DNA of 64,000 bases from Pedobacter sp. Leaf216 (GCF_001421515.1 NZ_LMKM01000012.1:242335-306334); one strand, 5' to 3'; positions 1 through 8,955 are shown, numbered from the stretch's first letter. Made by a program: numbers and translations. The notes: a model not told the origin generated them from the letters alone.

Positions 1-336
1 CTCAATCATAGTCTCTAATCCAACATTTCTCAGCTGGGCATCAGCCAAAGCTTTTGTTAGCTCATCGATCTTTTTCTTAAGAAGTTTTGTCTCTTGGTTT
101 TCGTCCATCGCTGAAAGTTCATAAGATGTTTTAGAATGGACTAAGATAGCCAAATTATGTTTCTCCATCCATTTGCCAATGGTACTTGAAGGTAAGCCAT
201 ATTTGCGTCCAGCTGCTCGCTGACTGAGCATACCGGATTTGATCTCGCAAATGATTTTCTCTTTCAGATCATCGCTTAACCGTCCCCAAGGTTTTCTAGT
301 TGCAATTTTTGTTTTGTCTTTGCTTTTTGTTGCCAT
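1..336 (-). CDS. IS3-type transposase OrfA-like HTH protein, cut by window edge
   Basis: I translated this from the reverse strand; it starts with ATG at 336 and stays open to the window edge, giving 112 residues without a stop. Residues about 20-60 form a helix-turn-helix (RLSDDLKEKIICEIKSG, then SQRAAGRKYGLPSSTIGKWM), followed by a predicted leucine-zipper coiled coil from about residue 85 (ETKLLKKKIDELTKAL). This HTH plus coiled-coil layout is typical of OrfA of IS3-family elements, which pairs with an OrfB integrase made by frameshifting. OrfB would lie outside the window, to the left. The neighbouring tRNA-Asn fits an insertion near a tRNA. The IS end was not located. A stand-alone HTH protein is the alternative. 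Confidence 0.65.
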   Translation of the reverse strand, partial: MATKSKDKTKIATRKPWGRLSDDLKEKIICEIKSGMLSQRAAGRKYGLPSSTIGKWMEKHNLAILVHSKTSYELSAMDENQETKLLKKKIDELTKALADAQLRNVGLETMIE

Positions 337-476
337 TTTTCAGTTTTTAATGACAAGCTATAGCAGGACGAGACAAAAGGTTTTTCGAAAAGTTTGACAT
401 TTATTAGTGTAAAACTTGACGAATAACAGTAATTGAGAAAGTGTTCGAGTGGGTAGAAGAATTCCTATATGCAAAC

Positions 477-512
477 AAAAACCCCATCCTATTGCTAGAA
501 ATGGGGTTTTTT
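477..512 (-). terminator. Rho-independent terminator after tRNA-Asn
   Basis: Arms AAAAACCCCAT (477-487) and ATGGGGTTTTTT (501-512) surround a 13-base loop. Read on the minus strand it lies 27 bases past the tRNA 3' end and ends in a T-run, so it most likely terminates the tRNA transcript. Confidence 0.75.
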
Positions 513-538
513 GCGATTTTCGGACTTGAAAATCTGAG

Positions 539-612
539 CTCCCTCTGCTGGGCTCGAACCAGCGACCCTCTGATTAACAGTCAGATGCTCTAACCAGCTG
601 AGCTAAGAAGGA
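539..612 (-). tRNA. tRNA-Asn(GTT)
   Basis: The reverse strand folds into a full cloverleaf. The acceptor is TCCTTCT/AGAGGGA with one G-T pair, the D-arm is GCTC/GAGC, the anticodon stem is TCTGA/TCAGA with loop CTGTTAA (anticodon GTT), and the T-arm is GCTGG/CCAGC with loop TTCGAGC. The discriminator base is G, as usual for tRNA-Asn. CCA is not encoded, so it must be added after transcription. The gene is 74 bases and stands alone between an IS fragment and a sugar-kinase gene. Confidence 0.95.
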
Positions 613-756
613 GTGCTGGTTGTTTCCTAAAAACGAGGTTTTTTACACTAATAGCGCACATAGCCTTGTTCGTTTTGGGAATGCAATATTAGGGCTTTTA
701 AATTATTTATGCAATATTTGCAGTGAAAAATTTTAAAAAAAAATTAACACATAGAT

Positions 757-1677
757 ATGAGCCTGATAATCATAGGTACTGTAGCTTTTGATGCTATTGA
801 AACTCCTTTCGGAAAAACGGATAAAATTGTAGGTGGAGCAGCAACTTACGCAAGTTTAGCCGCATCTTACTTTTATAATAAAGCAAAAATCGTAGCAGTT
901 GTTGGTGATGATTTTCATCAAGCAGATATTGATACCTTTACTTCGCATGGGATTGATACCGAAGGATTACAGATTAAAACAGGCGAAAAATCTTTCTTCT
1001 GGTCGGGGAAATACCATAACGACATGAACAGCCGCGATACTTTGATTACAGAGTTGAACGTATTGGAAAACTTCGATCCGGTTATACCAGAAAGCTATCA
1101 GGATTGTGAATATTTGATGCTGGGAAACCTTACTCCACAAGTACAACAAACGGTAATTAAACGCCTTAAAAACCGTCCGAAATTAATTGTAATGGATACC
1201 ATGAATTTCTGGATGGATATTATGATGGACGATTTACTGGAAACCATTAAACTGGTAGATGTATTAACCATTAACGACGCAGAAGCCCGTCAGCTATCTG
1301 GCGAATACTCTTTAGTTAAAGCGGCAAAGAAAATCCTTGCCATGGGGCCAAAATACCTGATTATTAAAAAAGGAGAACATGGTGCTTTATTGTTCCATGA
1401 AGATCAGATTTTCTCTGCTCCGGCATTGCCTTTGGCTGAAGTATTCGACCCAACTGGTGCCGGTGATACTTTTGCGGGTGGTTTTATTGGTTATTTGGCA
1501 AAAGTAGGCACAATTAGCTTTAATAATATGAAAAATGCAATCATATATGGTTCAGCATTGGCATCGTTCTGCGTAGAAAAATTTGGAACTGAAAAGCTAT
1601 TAAATTTAACAGATGAAGAAGTTGCAGCCAGAATTCAGGAATTTGTAAGTTTAAGTGCTTTTACAATAGAAGCATAG
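757..1677 (+). CDS. PfkB-family carbohydrate/nucleoside kinase
   Basis: This 306-residue cytosolic kinase belongs to the ribokinase/PfkB family, which moves the ATP gamma-phosphate to a sugar or nucleoside hydroxyl. The N-terminal GG pair (residues 26-27, in VGGAATYAS) matches the substrate-binding signature. DPTGAGDTFAGG (231-242) is the second PfkB signature, with D237 as the expected catalytic base and the GAG anion hole next to it. The length is normal for the family. It is a single-gene unit with a strong terminator downstream. Substrate cannot be read from sequence; adenosine-kinase-like and ribokinase-like members are both possible. Confidence 0.9.
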   Translation: MSLIIIGTVAFDAIETPFGKTDKIVGGAATYASLAASYFYNKAKIVAVVGDDFHQADIDTFTSHGIDTEGLQIKTGEKSFFWSGKYHNDMNSRDTLITELNVLENFDPVIPESYQDCEYLMLGNLTPQVQQTVIKRLKNRPKLIVMDTMNFWMDIMMDDLLETIKLVDVLTINDAEARQLSGEYSLVKAAKKILAMGPKYLIIKKGEHGALLFHEDQIFSAPALPLAEVFDPTGAGDTFAGGFIGYLAKVGTISFNNMKNAIIYGSALASFCVEKFGTEKLLNLTDEEVAARIQEFVSLSAFTIEA

Positions 1678-1678
1678 T

Positions 1679-1722
1679 CAGTTTACAGTTGACAGTTTTC
1701 AGTTAACAGTTTACAGTTGATT
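1679..1722. repeat. Short CAGTTTACAGTT-type repeat run
   Basis: The spacer after the PfkB gene repeats variants of CAGTTTACAGTT and CAGTTAACAGTT several times. Related words, often as the complement AACTGTAAACTG, recur at 49170-49200 and 53480-53500. They look like a dispersed intergenic repeat without coding potential. Confidence 0.55.
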
Positions 1723-1733
1723 GCAGATAAACG

Positions 1734-1779
1734 AACCGCAGATTTAGAGATAAATTTCTTTTAAATCTGCGGTTTTTTT
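1734..1779 (+). terminator. Rho-independent terminator after PfkB gene
   Basis: Arms AACCGCAGATTTA (1734-1746) and TAAATCTGCGGTT (1762-1774) are perfectly complementary over 13 bases and are followed by a T-run. The rest of the gap to 1934 holds one possible 30-codon reading frame (1834-1926) that I do not support as a gene. Confidence 0.85.
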
Positions 1780-1933
1780 CATTACAACTTATTTAACCAG
1801 ATTGATGTGCTGAGTTTATTTTAGTATTTTGTTATGGCAAAATTTCCTGATCAGAGGTTAAAAGATTTATTACATGCAGCCATCGCTTTAAGATTACGTA
1901 TTGCCCAAAATGAGGGTTTTTGCTAATGGTTAC

Positions 1934-3529
1934 TTAAAATCCTGCCGCTGCAGGTTGTTTGTTTCTCAAATTAATCACCGTTTTGCTAATTACCGGCTGC
2001 AATGTTATCAGGATGATAGATAAAAAACAAAGGGCTGCAATCCATTCATAATAGCTTACACAAAACTGTAGGAATGTTTGTTTTTGCAGGGCTTTGTTCA
2101 GCAAACCCACAGCTACTTTACCCGCTTCATCGTGAGGCAAACCCTTGCCAATTAAAGCAGATTGATACATTTTTAATCTTTCCGGCAGGTTAAAATCCAA
2201 CAAGGTGATACCGCTACGCAGATCATCGCTCTGTTCTCCTTTAAAATAAAGCTGATAGAAATTAATTAAAGCCAAACTGAGACTAAAAGTAGAAAAACGC
2301 ACAAATACACCAACAGATGATGCAGATTGGCTTAAATTTTCGGGAACAGATGACATAATGAACATCACAATTGGCGACATCACCATCCCAGCGCCCACAC
2401 CTTGCAAAAAAAGCGGTACGTAAAAGTTTTCTGTTCCTGCTTCACTGGCAAACAGTTGGCACATCCATAAAAAAAACACAAAAAGCAATACAAAACCACT
2501 TATCCACAACACCCTTAAATGTTTTTTACGGATCAAAAATCGAATCGCAACTACTGAGCCCACTACAACCCCTGCAATATTGAAGATCATAATCTCGTTG
2601 GCATGCAAAGAATCCATCCCCAAAACATTAATAAAATATGAAGATGTTAAACTGAAAGCACCACGAACAATATAAAGAATAACCAGGAAAACAATTCCGA
2701 TGGCAAAATTCCTCGATCTGAAAATACTGAGGTCAACTGCCGGCCTTTTTAGGGTAAGCTGCCGGCTAATAGAAACCACAAACAAAAATAAAATCGCTAA
2801 AATAGCGTAACGGATACTTGTATCATCCAGCCAATCGTATTGCTGACCATAAACCAGAACATAGGCAATAAGTACAAGCATGGCAGAAAAAAGCACAAAA
2901 CTCAGCCAATCAATTTTATAAAGTGGTGTTTTGCGTAACAAATGTACCCTGTTCATTACACTAAAAAGCAATATTGCACTAGGTAAAAAACAGAATATAA
3001 TGGCTTTATATAAAACATTATATTCATAATTTTCAACAATTGGAACAGAAAAAAGTGCCGTAACCGGAGATACACAGAGAATCATTCCATAAAAAATGGT
3101 ATAACCAGTTTCTTTTGCGTGTTCGGATTTTAACCTGCTAAAAAGTAAATTTAGTGATATACTGGTAAGGCCGCAATTCACAATTCCTTGTAGAAACCTC
3201 AATGTAAAAACCAACCAGATTTCGCGGGTATGGTAACACCAGTACGCAATAAGAATTTCAAGAATGATGCAGATCAATAAATAATCTTTAGTAACTACCC
3301 TGGCAAAAAAACGGCGTTCTACAACGGCAAAACTGGCAACTGCGGCATAAAACATCAATAATGAAAACTGAACATCCGATGCACTTGCACCATAATAGCC
3401 AGCCGCAGCGGTCCCATCAGCGGTAGAGAGTGCAAAAAGCAATACCGACGATAAAAGTACCGCAAAAATGCTCAGAATTATCACCCATTCGGGTACTTTA
3501 ACTTTAAATATAAGCAAATGATCAGTCAT
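1934..3529 (-). CDS. MFS multidrug efflux permease (EmrB/QacA-like, DHA2)
   Basis: A 531-residue integral inner-membrane protein with about 14 hydrophobic segments, the number expected for the DHA2 (EmrB/QacA) drug:proton antiporter group. It is the last gene of a three-gene operon, TolC - HlyD - MFS, which together would form a channel from cytoplasm to outside. Its ATG overlaps the end of the adaptor gene by 8 bases, so the two are probably translationally coupled. The loop between the last two membrane segments is long and partly polar. The exported compound is unknown. Regulation is probably by the divergent AraC protein. Confidence 0.88.
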   Translation of the reverse strand: MTDHLLIFKVKVPEWVIILSIFAVLLSSVLLFALSTADGTAAAGYYGASASDVQFSLLMFYAAVASFAVVERRFFARVVTKDYLLICIILEILIAYWCYHTREIWLVFTLRFLQGIVNCGLTSISLNLLFSRLKSEHAKETGYTIFYGMILCVSPVTALFSVPIVENYEYNVLYKAIIFCFLPSAILLFSVMNRVHLLRKTPLYKIDWLSFVLFSAMLVLIAYVLVYGQQYDWLDDTSIRYAILAILFLFVVSISRQLTLKRPAVDLSIFRSRNFAIGIVFLVILYIVRGAFSLTSSYFINVLGMDSLHANEIMIFNIAGVVVGSVVAIRFLIRKKHLRVLWISGFVLLFVFFLWMCQLFASEAGTENFYVPLFLQGVGAGMVMSPIVMFIMSSVPENLSQSASSVGVFVRFSTFSLSLALINFYQLYFKGEQSDDLRSGITLLDFNLPERLKMYQSALIGKGLPHDEAGKVAVGLLNKALQKQTFLQFCVSYYEWIAALCFLSIILITLQPVISKTVINLRNKQPAAAGF

Positions 3530-4580
3530 TTTTTTTCACTTTAACACTAGCACTCATTCCCGCACTTAAAAGCTCAATGCCCTGGTCATTTTTACCCAAA
3601 CGGATGCGAACCGGGATACGCTGTGCAATTTTTACAAAGTTTCCGGTAGCATTATCTGGGGGCAATAGCGAAAACCTTGAGCCTGTAGCACCAGATAGGG
3701 ATTCAATTTCTCCAATAAACTGTCGACCAGGAAAAGCATCAACCTCAACATTTACTTTTTCGCCAACATGCATTTTAGCAATCTGGGTTTCTTTAAAATT
3801 AGCCACCACCCATTTTCCAGCTGTCCGATCAACCAGATAAGCAATAGTTTGGCCGATTTGAACCAATTGACCTGCCTGGATGGTTCTTCTACCCATTTTA
3901 CCATCATAAGGCGCAACAATTACCGTATAGGAAGTATTCAGGTTGTTTCTTTTTACAACGGCCTGTCTTCGCTTTATTTCAGATTCCAGCACATCACTTT
4001 GGGCCTTAATATCATTCGTTTTGGAGATAGCAGTTAAATAATCTTCTCTTGATGCCTGATATTCTGCCTGTGCAACCTGCAATAAACTCTCAACCGTTTC
4101 CAACTGTTGGCGGGTAGCCGATTCAGCATCAAAAAGTTTTTTATAGCGGGCATATTCCGCCTGCTGTTTCCAGAGCTTTGCCTTTGCAGCAGCAATTTTA
4201 GCTTCCGCAACCAAGGCCGTACTTTGGGCTGTTTTAATATTACTTTGTTGTACCGAAACCTGTGCCTTCGCATTTAGCAAAGAAGCCGCTGCCTCATCTT
4301 GTTGAACGGTATAATCATCATCATCTATTAAAACCAGGGTATCACCCTTTTTCACTTCCTGGTTCTCTTCAAATTTCACTTCTTTAATGTAACCACTCAC
4401 TCGTGCAGTTACCGGATTGATGTATTCATCCACCTGTGCATCGTTTGTTTCTTCAAATTTCATATAGCCGATGAGCGTTTTTCCACCCCATATCATCAAT
4501 ATCACTAAAACGATGAGTGCTATTATTGTGGTAATTCTACTGATGATTTTATCGGCTTTGCTTTGTTTCTGTGTGTTCAT
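3522..4580 (-). CDS. HlyD/EmrA-family periplasmic adaptor
   Basis: A 352-residue membrane-fusion protein that links the inner-membrane MFS pump to the outer-membrane channel. There is one N-terminal membrane anchor (about residues 15-36), then a split lipoyl half (NPVTARVSGYIKEV, then EEN), an alpha-helical coiled-coil hairpin (about 90-215, rich in Ala, Gln and Lys) and a beta-barrel part with the second lipoyl half (IVAPYDGKMGRRTIQAGQ). This order is typical for EmrA. It starts 2 bases after the TolC gene and overlaps the MFS gene by 8 bases, which confirms one operon. Confidence 0.9.
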   Translation of the reverse strand: MNTQKQSKADKIISRITTIIALIVLVILMIWGGKTLIGYMKFEETNDAQVDEYINPVTARVSGYIKEVKFEENQEVKKGDTLVLIDDDDYTVQQDEAAASLLNAKAQVSVQQSNIKTAQSTALVAEAKIAAAKAKLWKQQAEYARYKKLFDAESATRQQLETVESLLQVAQAEYQASREDYLTAISKTNDIKAQSDVLESEIKRRQAVVKRNNLNTSYTVIVAPYDGKMGRRTIQAGQLVQIGQTIAYLVDRTAGKWVVANFKETQIAKMHVGEKVNVEVDAFPGRQFIGEIESLSGATGSRFSLLPPDNATGNFVKIAQRIPVRIRLGKNDQGIELLSAGMSASVKVKKND

Positions 4581-4582
4581 TT

Positions 4583-5920
4583 TTATAAGTTTCCTACGGC
4601 TTTTTGTAATTGATAGTATTGTATTTTAGCATTCACCTTTGCAGTGGTGAGTTCGAACCGCGATTGCAATAATTGCGTTTCTGCATCCAGCAAGTCGGTT
4701 AAAAGCGACAGTTGGTTGAAATAGGTATTTTGTACAATCCGATAACTTTCTGTGGCCTGCTTAATGTTTTCTTCTGCAAGTGCAATGCGTTGTACCGATT
4801 CTTTATAGCGGATATAATTTTCCTGCACTTCCTGGCGGATCTGATCTTTCACATCTTCATCTTCAACTTCCTGCTGATGCACCTTAATCTCCGCCTCCTT
4901 AACTTTGTGTTGATTGGTATACCAAGATGAAATCGGAATTTTAAGTTTTAATCCAACCATACCATTACTATAAAGCGATAACGCATAAGGATAAAACTGA
5001 ATTTGCGGGTATGCAAAGGCATATTCCCCAAAAAAACCCAAAGAGGGCATAACATTGGATTTTACATTCTTTAGTTTCAATTTTGCGAGGGCCTGTTCTT
5101 TCTCCGAAATTTTTATTTTGTAAGAAGTTGTTTCGGCATCATTAAAATATTCGTCAATCTGCTTTAGTGCAATGGCGTCTGTTTCATTGTCAGATATTTG
5201 AGGATTCAGAGGCGCATCATCTGCCCTGCCAATTAAAATATTAAGTTTCTGTTTAGCGATTTTGATGCTATTGTTAATTTCTGTTAACAACATGCGCTGC
5301 TTAGAAAGGCGCAATTCTGCCCTCAATACATCACTTTTTAATATCGTTCCGTTTTTATATAACTGGTTAATTTCTGCCAATTGCTTTTCGCGGTCGCGGA
5401 TGTCTTGTTCCAATAAATCCTGGTAAGAAATATTACGGAATACATCGTAAAAATAAACCGCAACTGTATAATGGATTTCCTGTGTACTTTGTCCTTTTTG
5501 TACCCTGCTCAATTCGCTTTCCACTTTCGAGGCATTAATTTCAGTACTGGTTTTTCCTCCATTATAAATATTGAAATAAGCATCAGCACCTGCTTTATAA
5601 TAAGTTGGTGCAACCGGAAACTGGCTAGGGGTATGAAAAAGTCCGTTTTCGTAAATAGGTAAGGGTAAAACATGAGCATAAACTCCTTCGGCAGCAATTT
5701 CGGGTAACCTTTCGGCCTTGCTTACCTTTACATGCGCATCAGCAGCCTGCACATTGAGGCCCTGCATTTGTATTTTTTTATTGTTACTATCTGCAAGTGC
5801 CCAAACCTGGTTAATGGTAAAATTATCCTGATGCGGAATGGCTTGTGGATGAACAAAAATTGATGATAAAAGAAGTGCGATGCACAACCAAAACGATCTT
5901 TTATTTCTGTTAAAATTCAT
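4583..5920 (-). CDS. TolC-family outer-membrane efflux protein
   Basis: A 445-residue outer-membrane channel with an N-terminal signal peptide (cleavage expected near residue 28, after SIFVHPQA). Two internally similar halves of long helices, as in TolC, end with the typical LLDAETQLLQSRFELTTAKV stretch near the C-terminus. It is the first gene of the efflux operon, 85 bases from the divergent AraC gene, so the promoter lies in 5921-6005. In many operons the channel gene is last; having it first is common in Bacteroidota. Confidence 0.9.
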   Translation of the reverse strand: MNFNRNKRSFWLCIALLLSSIFVHPQAIPHQDNFTINQVWALADSNNKKIQMQGLNVQAADAHVKVSKAERLPEIAAEGVYAHVLPLPIYENGLFHTPSQFPVAPTYYKAGADAYFNIYNGGKTSTEINASKVESELSRVQKGQSTQEIHYTVAVYFYDVFRNISYQDLLEQDIRDREKQLAEINQLYKNGTILKSDVLRAELRLSKQRMLLTEINNSIKIAKQKLNILIGRADDAPLNPQISDNETDAIALKQIDEYFNDAETTSYKIKISEKEQALAKLKLKNVKSNVMPSLGFFGEYAFAYPQIQFYPYALSLYSNGMVGLKLKIPISSWYTNQHKVKEAEIKVHQQEVEDEDVKDQIRQEVQENYIRYKESVQRIALAEENIKQATESYRIVQNTYFNQLSLLTDLLDAETQLLQSRFELTTAKVNAKIQYYQLQKAVGNL

Positions 5921-6005
5921 ATTCGTTAATTAATGATGCAAATTTCGTTACAGATTTGTTACTTTGTTTTATCTAAACTGACAGATATTTATTCAAACCA
6001 GCCAA

Positions 6006-6833
6006 ATGATAAAAGTTAGCAACGAAGACCTTTTATTTGCAATAGACGAAAAACCAGAAACCATGTACGTTTGGCATAGCCGGTTTGAAGACCGGTTTCA
6101 AGACCACAGCCATTTAAAAGGACAACTCACTTATGTAGAGGGAGGCATTATTTTTTTGTATACAAAAGAGAAATCCTACTTTTTGCCTGCACGGCACTAT
6201 GTTTGGATTCCGGCCGGAGTAGAACATCATTTACAACACCGGTACCATGCCGCAATTGTTCGGAATATTTATTTTGATACCGCTACGGATGATGAAAATC
6301 CGTTTTATAAACAAATCGGAATATATCCTGTAAATAACCTCTTGTTAGAAATGTTCCTTTTTTCTGAGCGTTGGAATGGAAATATTGTTCCAAAAACGAA
6401 AGAATACGATTTTTTAAATACACTTAAGAATATTTTGCCTGTGGTGAGCGAACACCCCCTCCCTATTGCGTTGCCAACTACAGAAAACCAGCGTTTAAGA
6501 CCTGTGTTACAACATATTGTAAATGGACTTGCAGATGATGGCATGAGTTTGGAAAGTGTGGGCAAAGCGATGGGTTTTAGCGAACGTACCCTATCAAGAT
6601 TATTTCAATCGGCTTTGGATACTTCCTTTTTTCAATACCTAAAACTGGCCCGGATGATAAAGGCAATGGAAAAATTATTGGAAAGCGATGCCACAATCAG
6701 CGAGGTTGCCTACCAGGTGGGCTACAATAGCATTTCTTCTTTCAGTAATACTTTTTATAAGATGGTGGGTAAAAGACCCTCAGAATTTAAAGAATTAAAA
6801 CAATCAACTCTTACTAAAATTAACCTGGTTTAA
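6006..6833 (+). CDS. AraC-family transcriptional regulator
   Basis: A 275-residue regulator. The N-terminal half (about 20-100) is a cupin-like sensor domain with several His residues (HSRFEDRFQDHSHLKG, then HHLQHRYH). The C-terminal 100 residues carry two helix-turn-helix motifs: SLESVGKAMGFSERTLSRLF and ISEVAYQVGYNSISSFSNTF. The second is the conserved AraC signature. It is divergent from the MFS/HlyD/TolC efflux operon and most likely controls it in response to the exported compound; this is inferred from position only. Its 3' end overlaps the convergent cytochrome b5-like gene by 14 bases. Confidence 0.92.
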   Translation: MIKVSNEDLLFAIDEKPETMYVWHSRFEDRFQDHSHLKGQLTYVEGGIIFLYTKEKSYFLPARHYVWIPAGVEHHLQHRYHAAIVRNIYFDTATDDENPFYKQIGIYPVNNLLLEMFLFSERWNGNIVPKTKEYDFLNTLKNILPVVSEHPLPIALPTTENQRLRPVLQHIVNGLADDGMSLESVGKAMGFSERTLSRLFQSALDTSFFQYLKLARMIKAMEKLLESDATISEVAYQVGYNSISSFSNTFYKMVGKRPSEFKELKQSTLTKINLV

Positions 6834-7062
6834 CCAGCATCGCAATAGGTACAAATTTTTCAAAAACAGCATCAGTATGGGGTGCATCGGGCAATTCATC
6901 AGTTAAATCCTGCCCTGCCCAATGCTCATAATGTTTACCGTTTCTCCAAAGCCTGCTCTCAGTCATATCGTAGATAAGCCCCTTATAAGCCACCCAGATC
7001 TGAGGTTTATCCTGTCCGTTGCGTAAGGCGAGCTGTTGCTTGGTATAAGCTGGTAAATCCAT
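6820..7062 (-). CDS. Small cytochrome b5-like heme/steroid-binding domain protein
   Basis: An 80-residue single-domain protein. The pattern of YTKQQLALRNGQDKPQIWVA, GLIYDMTESRLWRNGKHYEH and GQDLTDELPDAPHTDAVFEKF matches bacterial stand-alone cytochrome b5-like domains. The classical HPGG heme ligand is replaced by a KHYEHWAG segment, with a second His at the APHTD site, as in the small bacterial branch. Heme binding is therefore plausible but not certain. No signal peptide is seen. It is convergent with the AraC regulator and overlaps its last codons, an arrangement that could let the two transcripts interfere. Confidence 0.75.
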   Translation of the reverse strand: MDLPAYTKQQLALRNGQDKPQIWVAYKGLIYDMTESRLWRNGKHYEHWAGQDLTDELPDAPHTDAVFEKFVPIAMLVKPG

Positions 7063-7192
7063 TTAAATCAATTTCGGGTTGAAGATAATCAAAAGGTTTT
7101 TAAACATATATAAAATAGAAAGCAGTGAGCTTATATGATTTTACATGCCTTGTATAGTCAAAGCTTCGATTCATTATTAAAGAGAAAAAATT

Positions 7193-7661
7193 TTAATCAC
7201 AGATATACACAGAGATCAGTTTTTGCCACGGAAGCACGGAAATTCATAGATGATCATACTACATCGTCCTCGTTTGCAACGAGGATGTACGAGAAAAGCG
7301 ATTTTATCGCTCTTAAAGGAATTATTTTCGCATTGCAAATGCGTACCTCAAAAATCCTCGTTACAAACGAGGACTATTTAAGACTTTAACCACAGATTTA
7401 CACAGAGATCAGTTTTTGCCACGGAAACACAGAAAGCACGGAGAATTCATAGATGATCATACAACATCGTCCTCGTTTGCAACGAGGATGTACGAGTAAA
7501 GCGATTTTATCGCTCTTAAAGGAATTAATTTTGCATTGCAAATGCGTACCTCAAAAATCCTCGTTACAAACGAGGACTATTTAAGGAGAAATAATTTTAA
7601 CCACATATCGACACAGAGATCAGTTTTTGCCACGGAAGCACGGAAATTCATAGATGATCAT
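7193..7661. repeat. Tandem array of about 200-base units made of hairpins
   Basis: Three units begin at 7193, 7386 and 7597 (spacings 193 and 211; the third stops at 7661). Each opens with TTAAYCACAGATWTACACAG or a close variant, then GATCAGTTTTTGCCACGG. The two full units then carry GTCCTCGTTTGCAACGAGGA, AGCGATTTTATCGCT and GCATTGCAAATGC hairpins, and finally TCCTCGTTACAAACGAGGA. The layout resembles REP/BIME-type elements. Frames such as 7135-7389 open inside the repeat and are not supported as genes. The rest of the 7063-7746 gap shows only a short AT-rich inverted stretch near 7690-7730. Confidence 0.85.
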
Positions 7662-7746
7662 CCCTTAGTTGTGTCATCCTGAGGGATAATTTATTTATAA
7701 AAATCAAAATAAATTACAGGGCACTTAAAAAACAAATCTCTTCAGA

Positions 7747-8424
7747 TTATCGTCGCTTGTTTTTAAAAACCTCGTACAGGTAAATATTCATCAACAACAA
7801 ACTCATTAAATAAAAATGATCCTCAAAAGGAATCGTGCCCACTCTGAAACCCAGGTTCTGCTTATCGTTATACATCACTATCGGAATGGAAGTCAAAAAT
7901 CCATTAACAACATAAAAAGGTATTAAAGAAACCAAATAAGCCCTGTAAAACCTGTACATAAACCTATACTCAACATTGATGTATTCTACATAAGCCAATA
8001 CTACAAACAAAAAGCCGAAATTAATTAGCGTATACCACCTGCTGTAACCAAAAAAAAGAATGGCCACACAAAGACCAAGAAATAAATTACTTAGTGCCAG
8101 ACTATATTTCTGCAAATCATTTTTCGGGAAATAGGCATTTAAACATTCATAAATAAATACACACGCGTACGGAACCGTTAAAAAGAAGAGCATTTCTTCC
8201 AGGGGCAATCCTAAAAGATTTATTCCAACCAGGTAATCGGGGTTAAACGACCATACATTTAGTTTGGTAAAAAGGATATCCCATACTAAAAACACAATTC
8301 CGGTAATCAGTATTGCAGGAAATATAAATTTCCACTTGCTAAAAAAATGAACCTTTTTATCGAAGGATAAAACCAGCGGAAAGAAAATTACGGCAAGGTT
8401 TATGAATAAATAGGTATAATGCAT
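7747..8424 (-). CDS. crtYcd: Lycopene beta-cyclase, fused two-domain CrtYcd type
   Basis: A 225-residue membrane protein with about seven hydrophobic segments. Two repeated cyclase domains are visible by their acidic motifs: PLEE (74-77) in the first and PFED (199-202) in the second. This matches the heterodimeric CrtYc/CrtYd lycopene cyclases fused into one chain, which close the ionone rings of lycopene to make beta-carotene in the inner membrane. It begins directly after the stop of the upstream unknown gene (stop at 8425, start at 8424), so translation is probably coupled. crtI and crtZ lie nearby. Length is normal for the fused type. Confidence 0.88.
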   Translation of the reverse strand: MHYTYLFINLAVIFFPLVLSFDKKVHFFSKWKFIFPAILITGIVFLVWDILFTKLNVWSFNPDYLVGINLLGLPLEEMLFFLTVPYACVFIYECLNAYFPKNDLQKYSLALSNLFLGLCVAILFFGYSRWYTLINFGFLFVVLAYVEYINVEYRFMYRFYRAYLVSLIPFYVVNGFLTSIPIVMYNDKQNLGFRVGTIPFEDHFYLMSLLLMNIYLYEVFKNKRR

Positions 8425-8955
8425 TTATAGGTGTTTCTTTAAAATTTTAACTTCTGCCGGCGTACACTTTTTACTATCAATCATAAATTTGGCAACGTTT
8501 TTAACCAAGTCTTGGTCGGCAAGGCCAAAATTTTCATTTTGATAATGCTTAACAATTTCCTTTTTATCAACAGCCAAATCTTTACTGAAACCCAAAAATG
8601 AAGGCGTATAAAATTCGATAGAAAAGCGCATAAAACGAATTTCCATATTTTCTTTATCCATATCAATAGCCTTTTGCAGGGTTTTAAGCGAGCTGCCAAC
8701 ATATTTGATCTTGTTATATGGATTCCAGGAATGTTTTGCCTTCAAAGCTTCCAATGTTCCGGTATAGCCCGTAATCAGTGCTGTTTTATTAGGCAATTTA
8801 TTCAATTGCGTAAAAAGAGAATCAGTTAGCTTTGAATTTTCTACCGCTTTTACCATATTGGCTTTTAATACCGCAATTTCTTGAGTAGATAACTGGGCAT
8901 AAGTAATATTGCTTGCCGCTAGGAGCAGAAAACATATAAGGCTTAGTTTAATCAT
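8425..8955 (-). CDS. Unknown exported protein upstream of lycopene cyclase
   Basis: I take the ATG at 8955 (176 residues) rather than the in-frame TTG at 8985, because it puts a clean signal peptide (MIKLSLICFLLLAASNITYA) at the N-terminus. The mature part is helical and charged, with no motif I recognise. It is co-transcribed and translationally coupled with the cyclase gene. Similar small exported proteins occur beside lycopene cyclase genes in related bacteria as I recall, so a link to pigment synthesis is possible but unproven. Confidence 0.75.
   Translation of the reverse strand: MIKLSLICFLLLAASNITYAQLSTQEIAVLKANMVKAVENSKLTDSLFTQLNKLPNKTALITGYTGTLEALKAKHSWNPYNKIKYVGSSLKTLQKAIDMDKENMEIRFMRFSIEFYTPSFLGFSKDLAVDKKEIVKHYQNENFGLADQDLVKNVAKFMIDSKKCTPAEVKILKKHL

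Noticed and set aside
1834-1926. A 30-codon frame (MAKFPDQRLKDLLHAAIALR...)
   Set aside because: It has a protein-like look but is short, has no promoter or family, and cannot be supported without homologues.
7135-7389. An 84-residue frame inside the tandem hairpin array
   Set aside because: It is made of repeat sequence and is not kept between the units.
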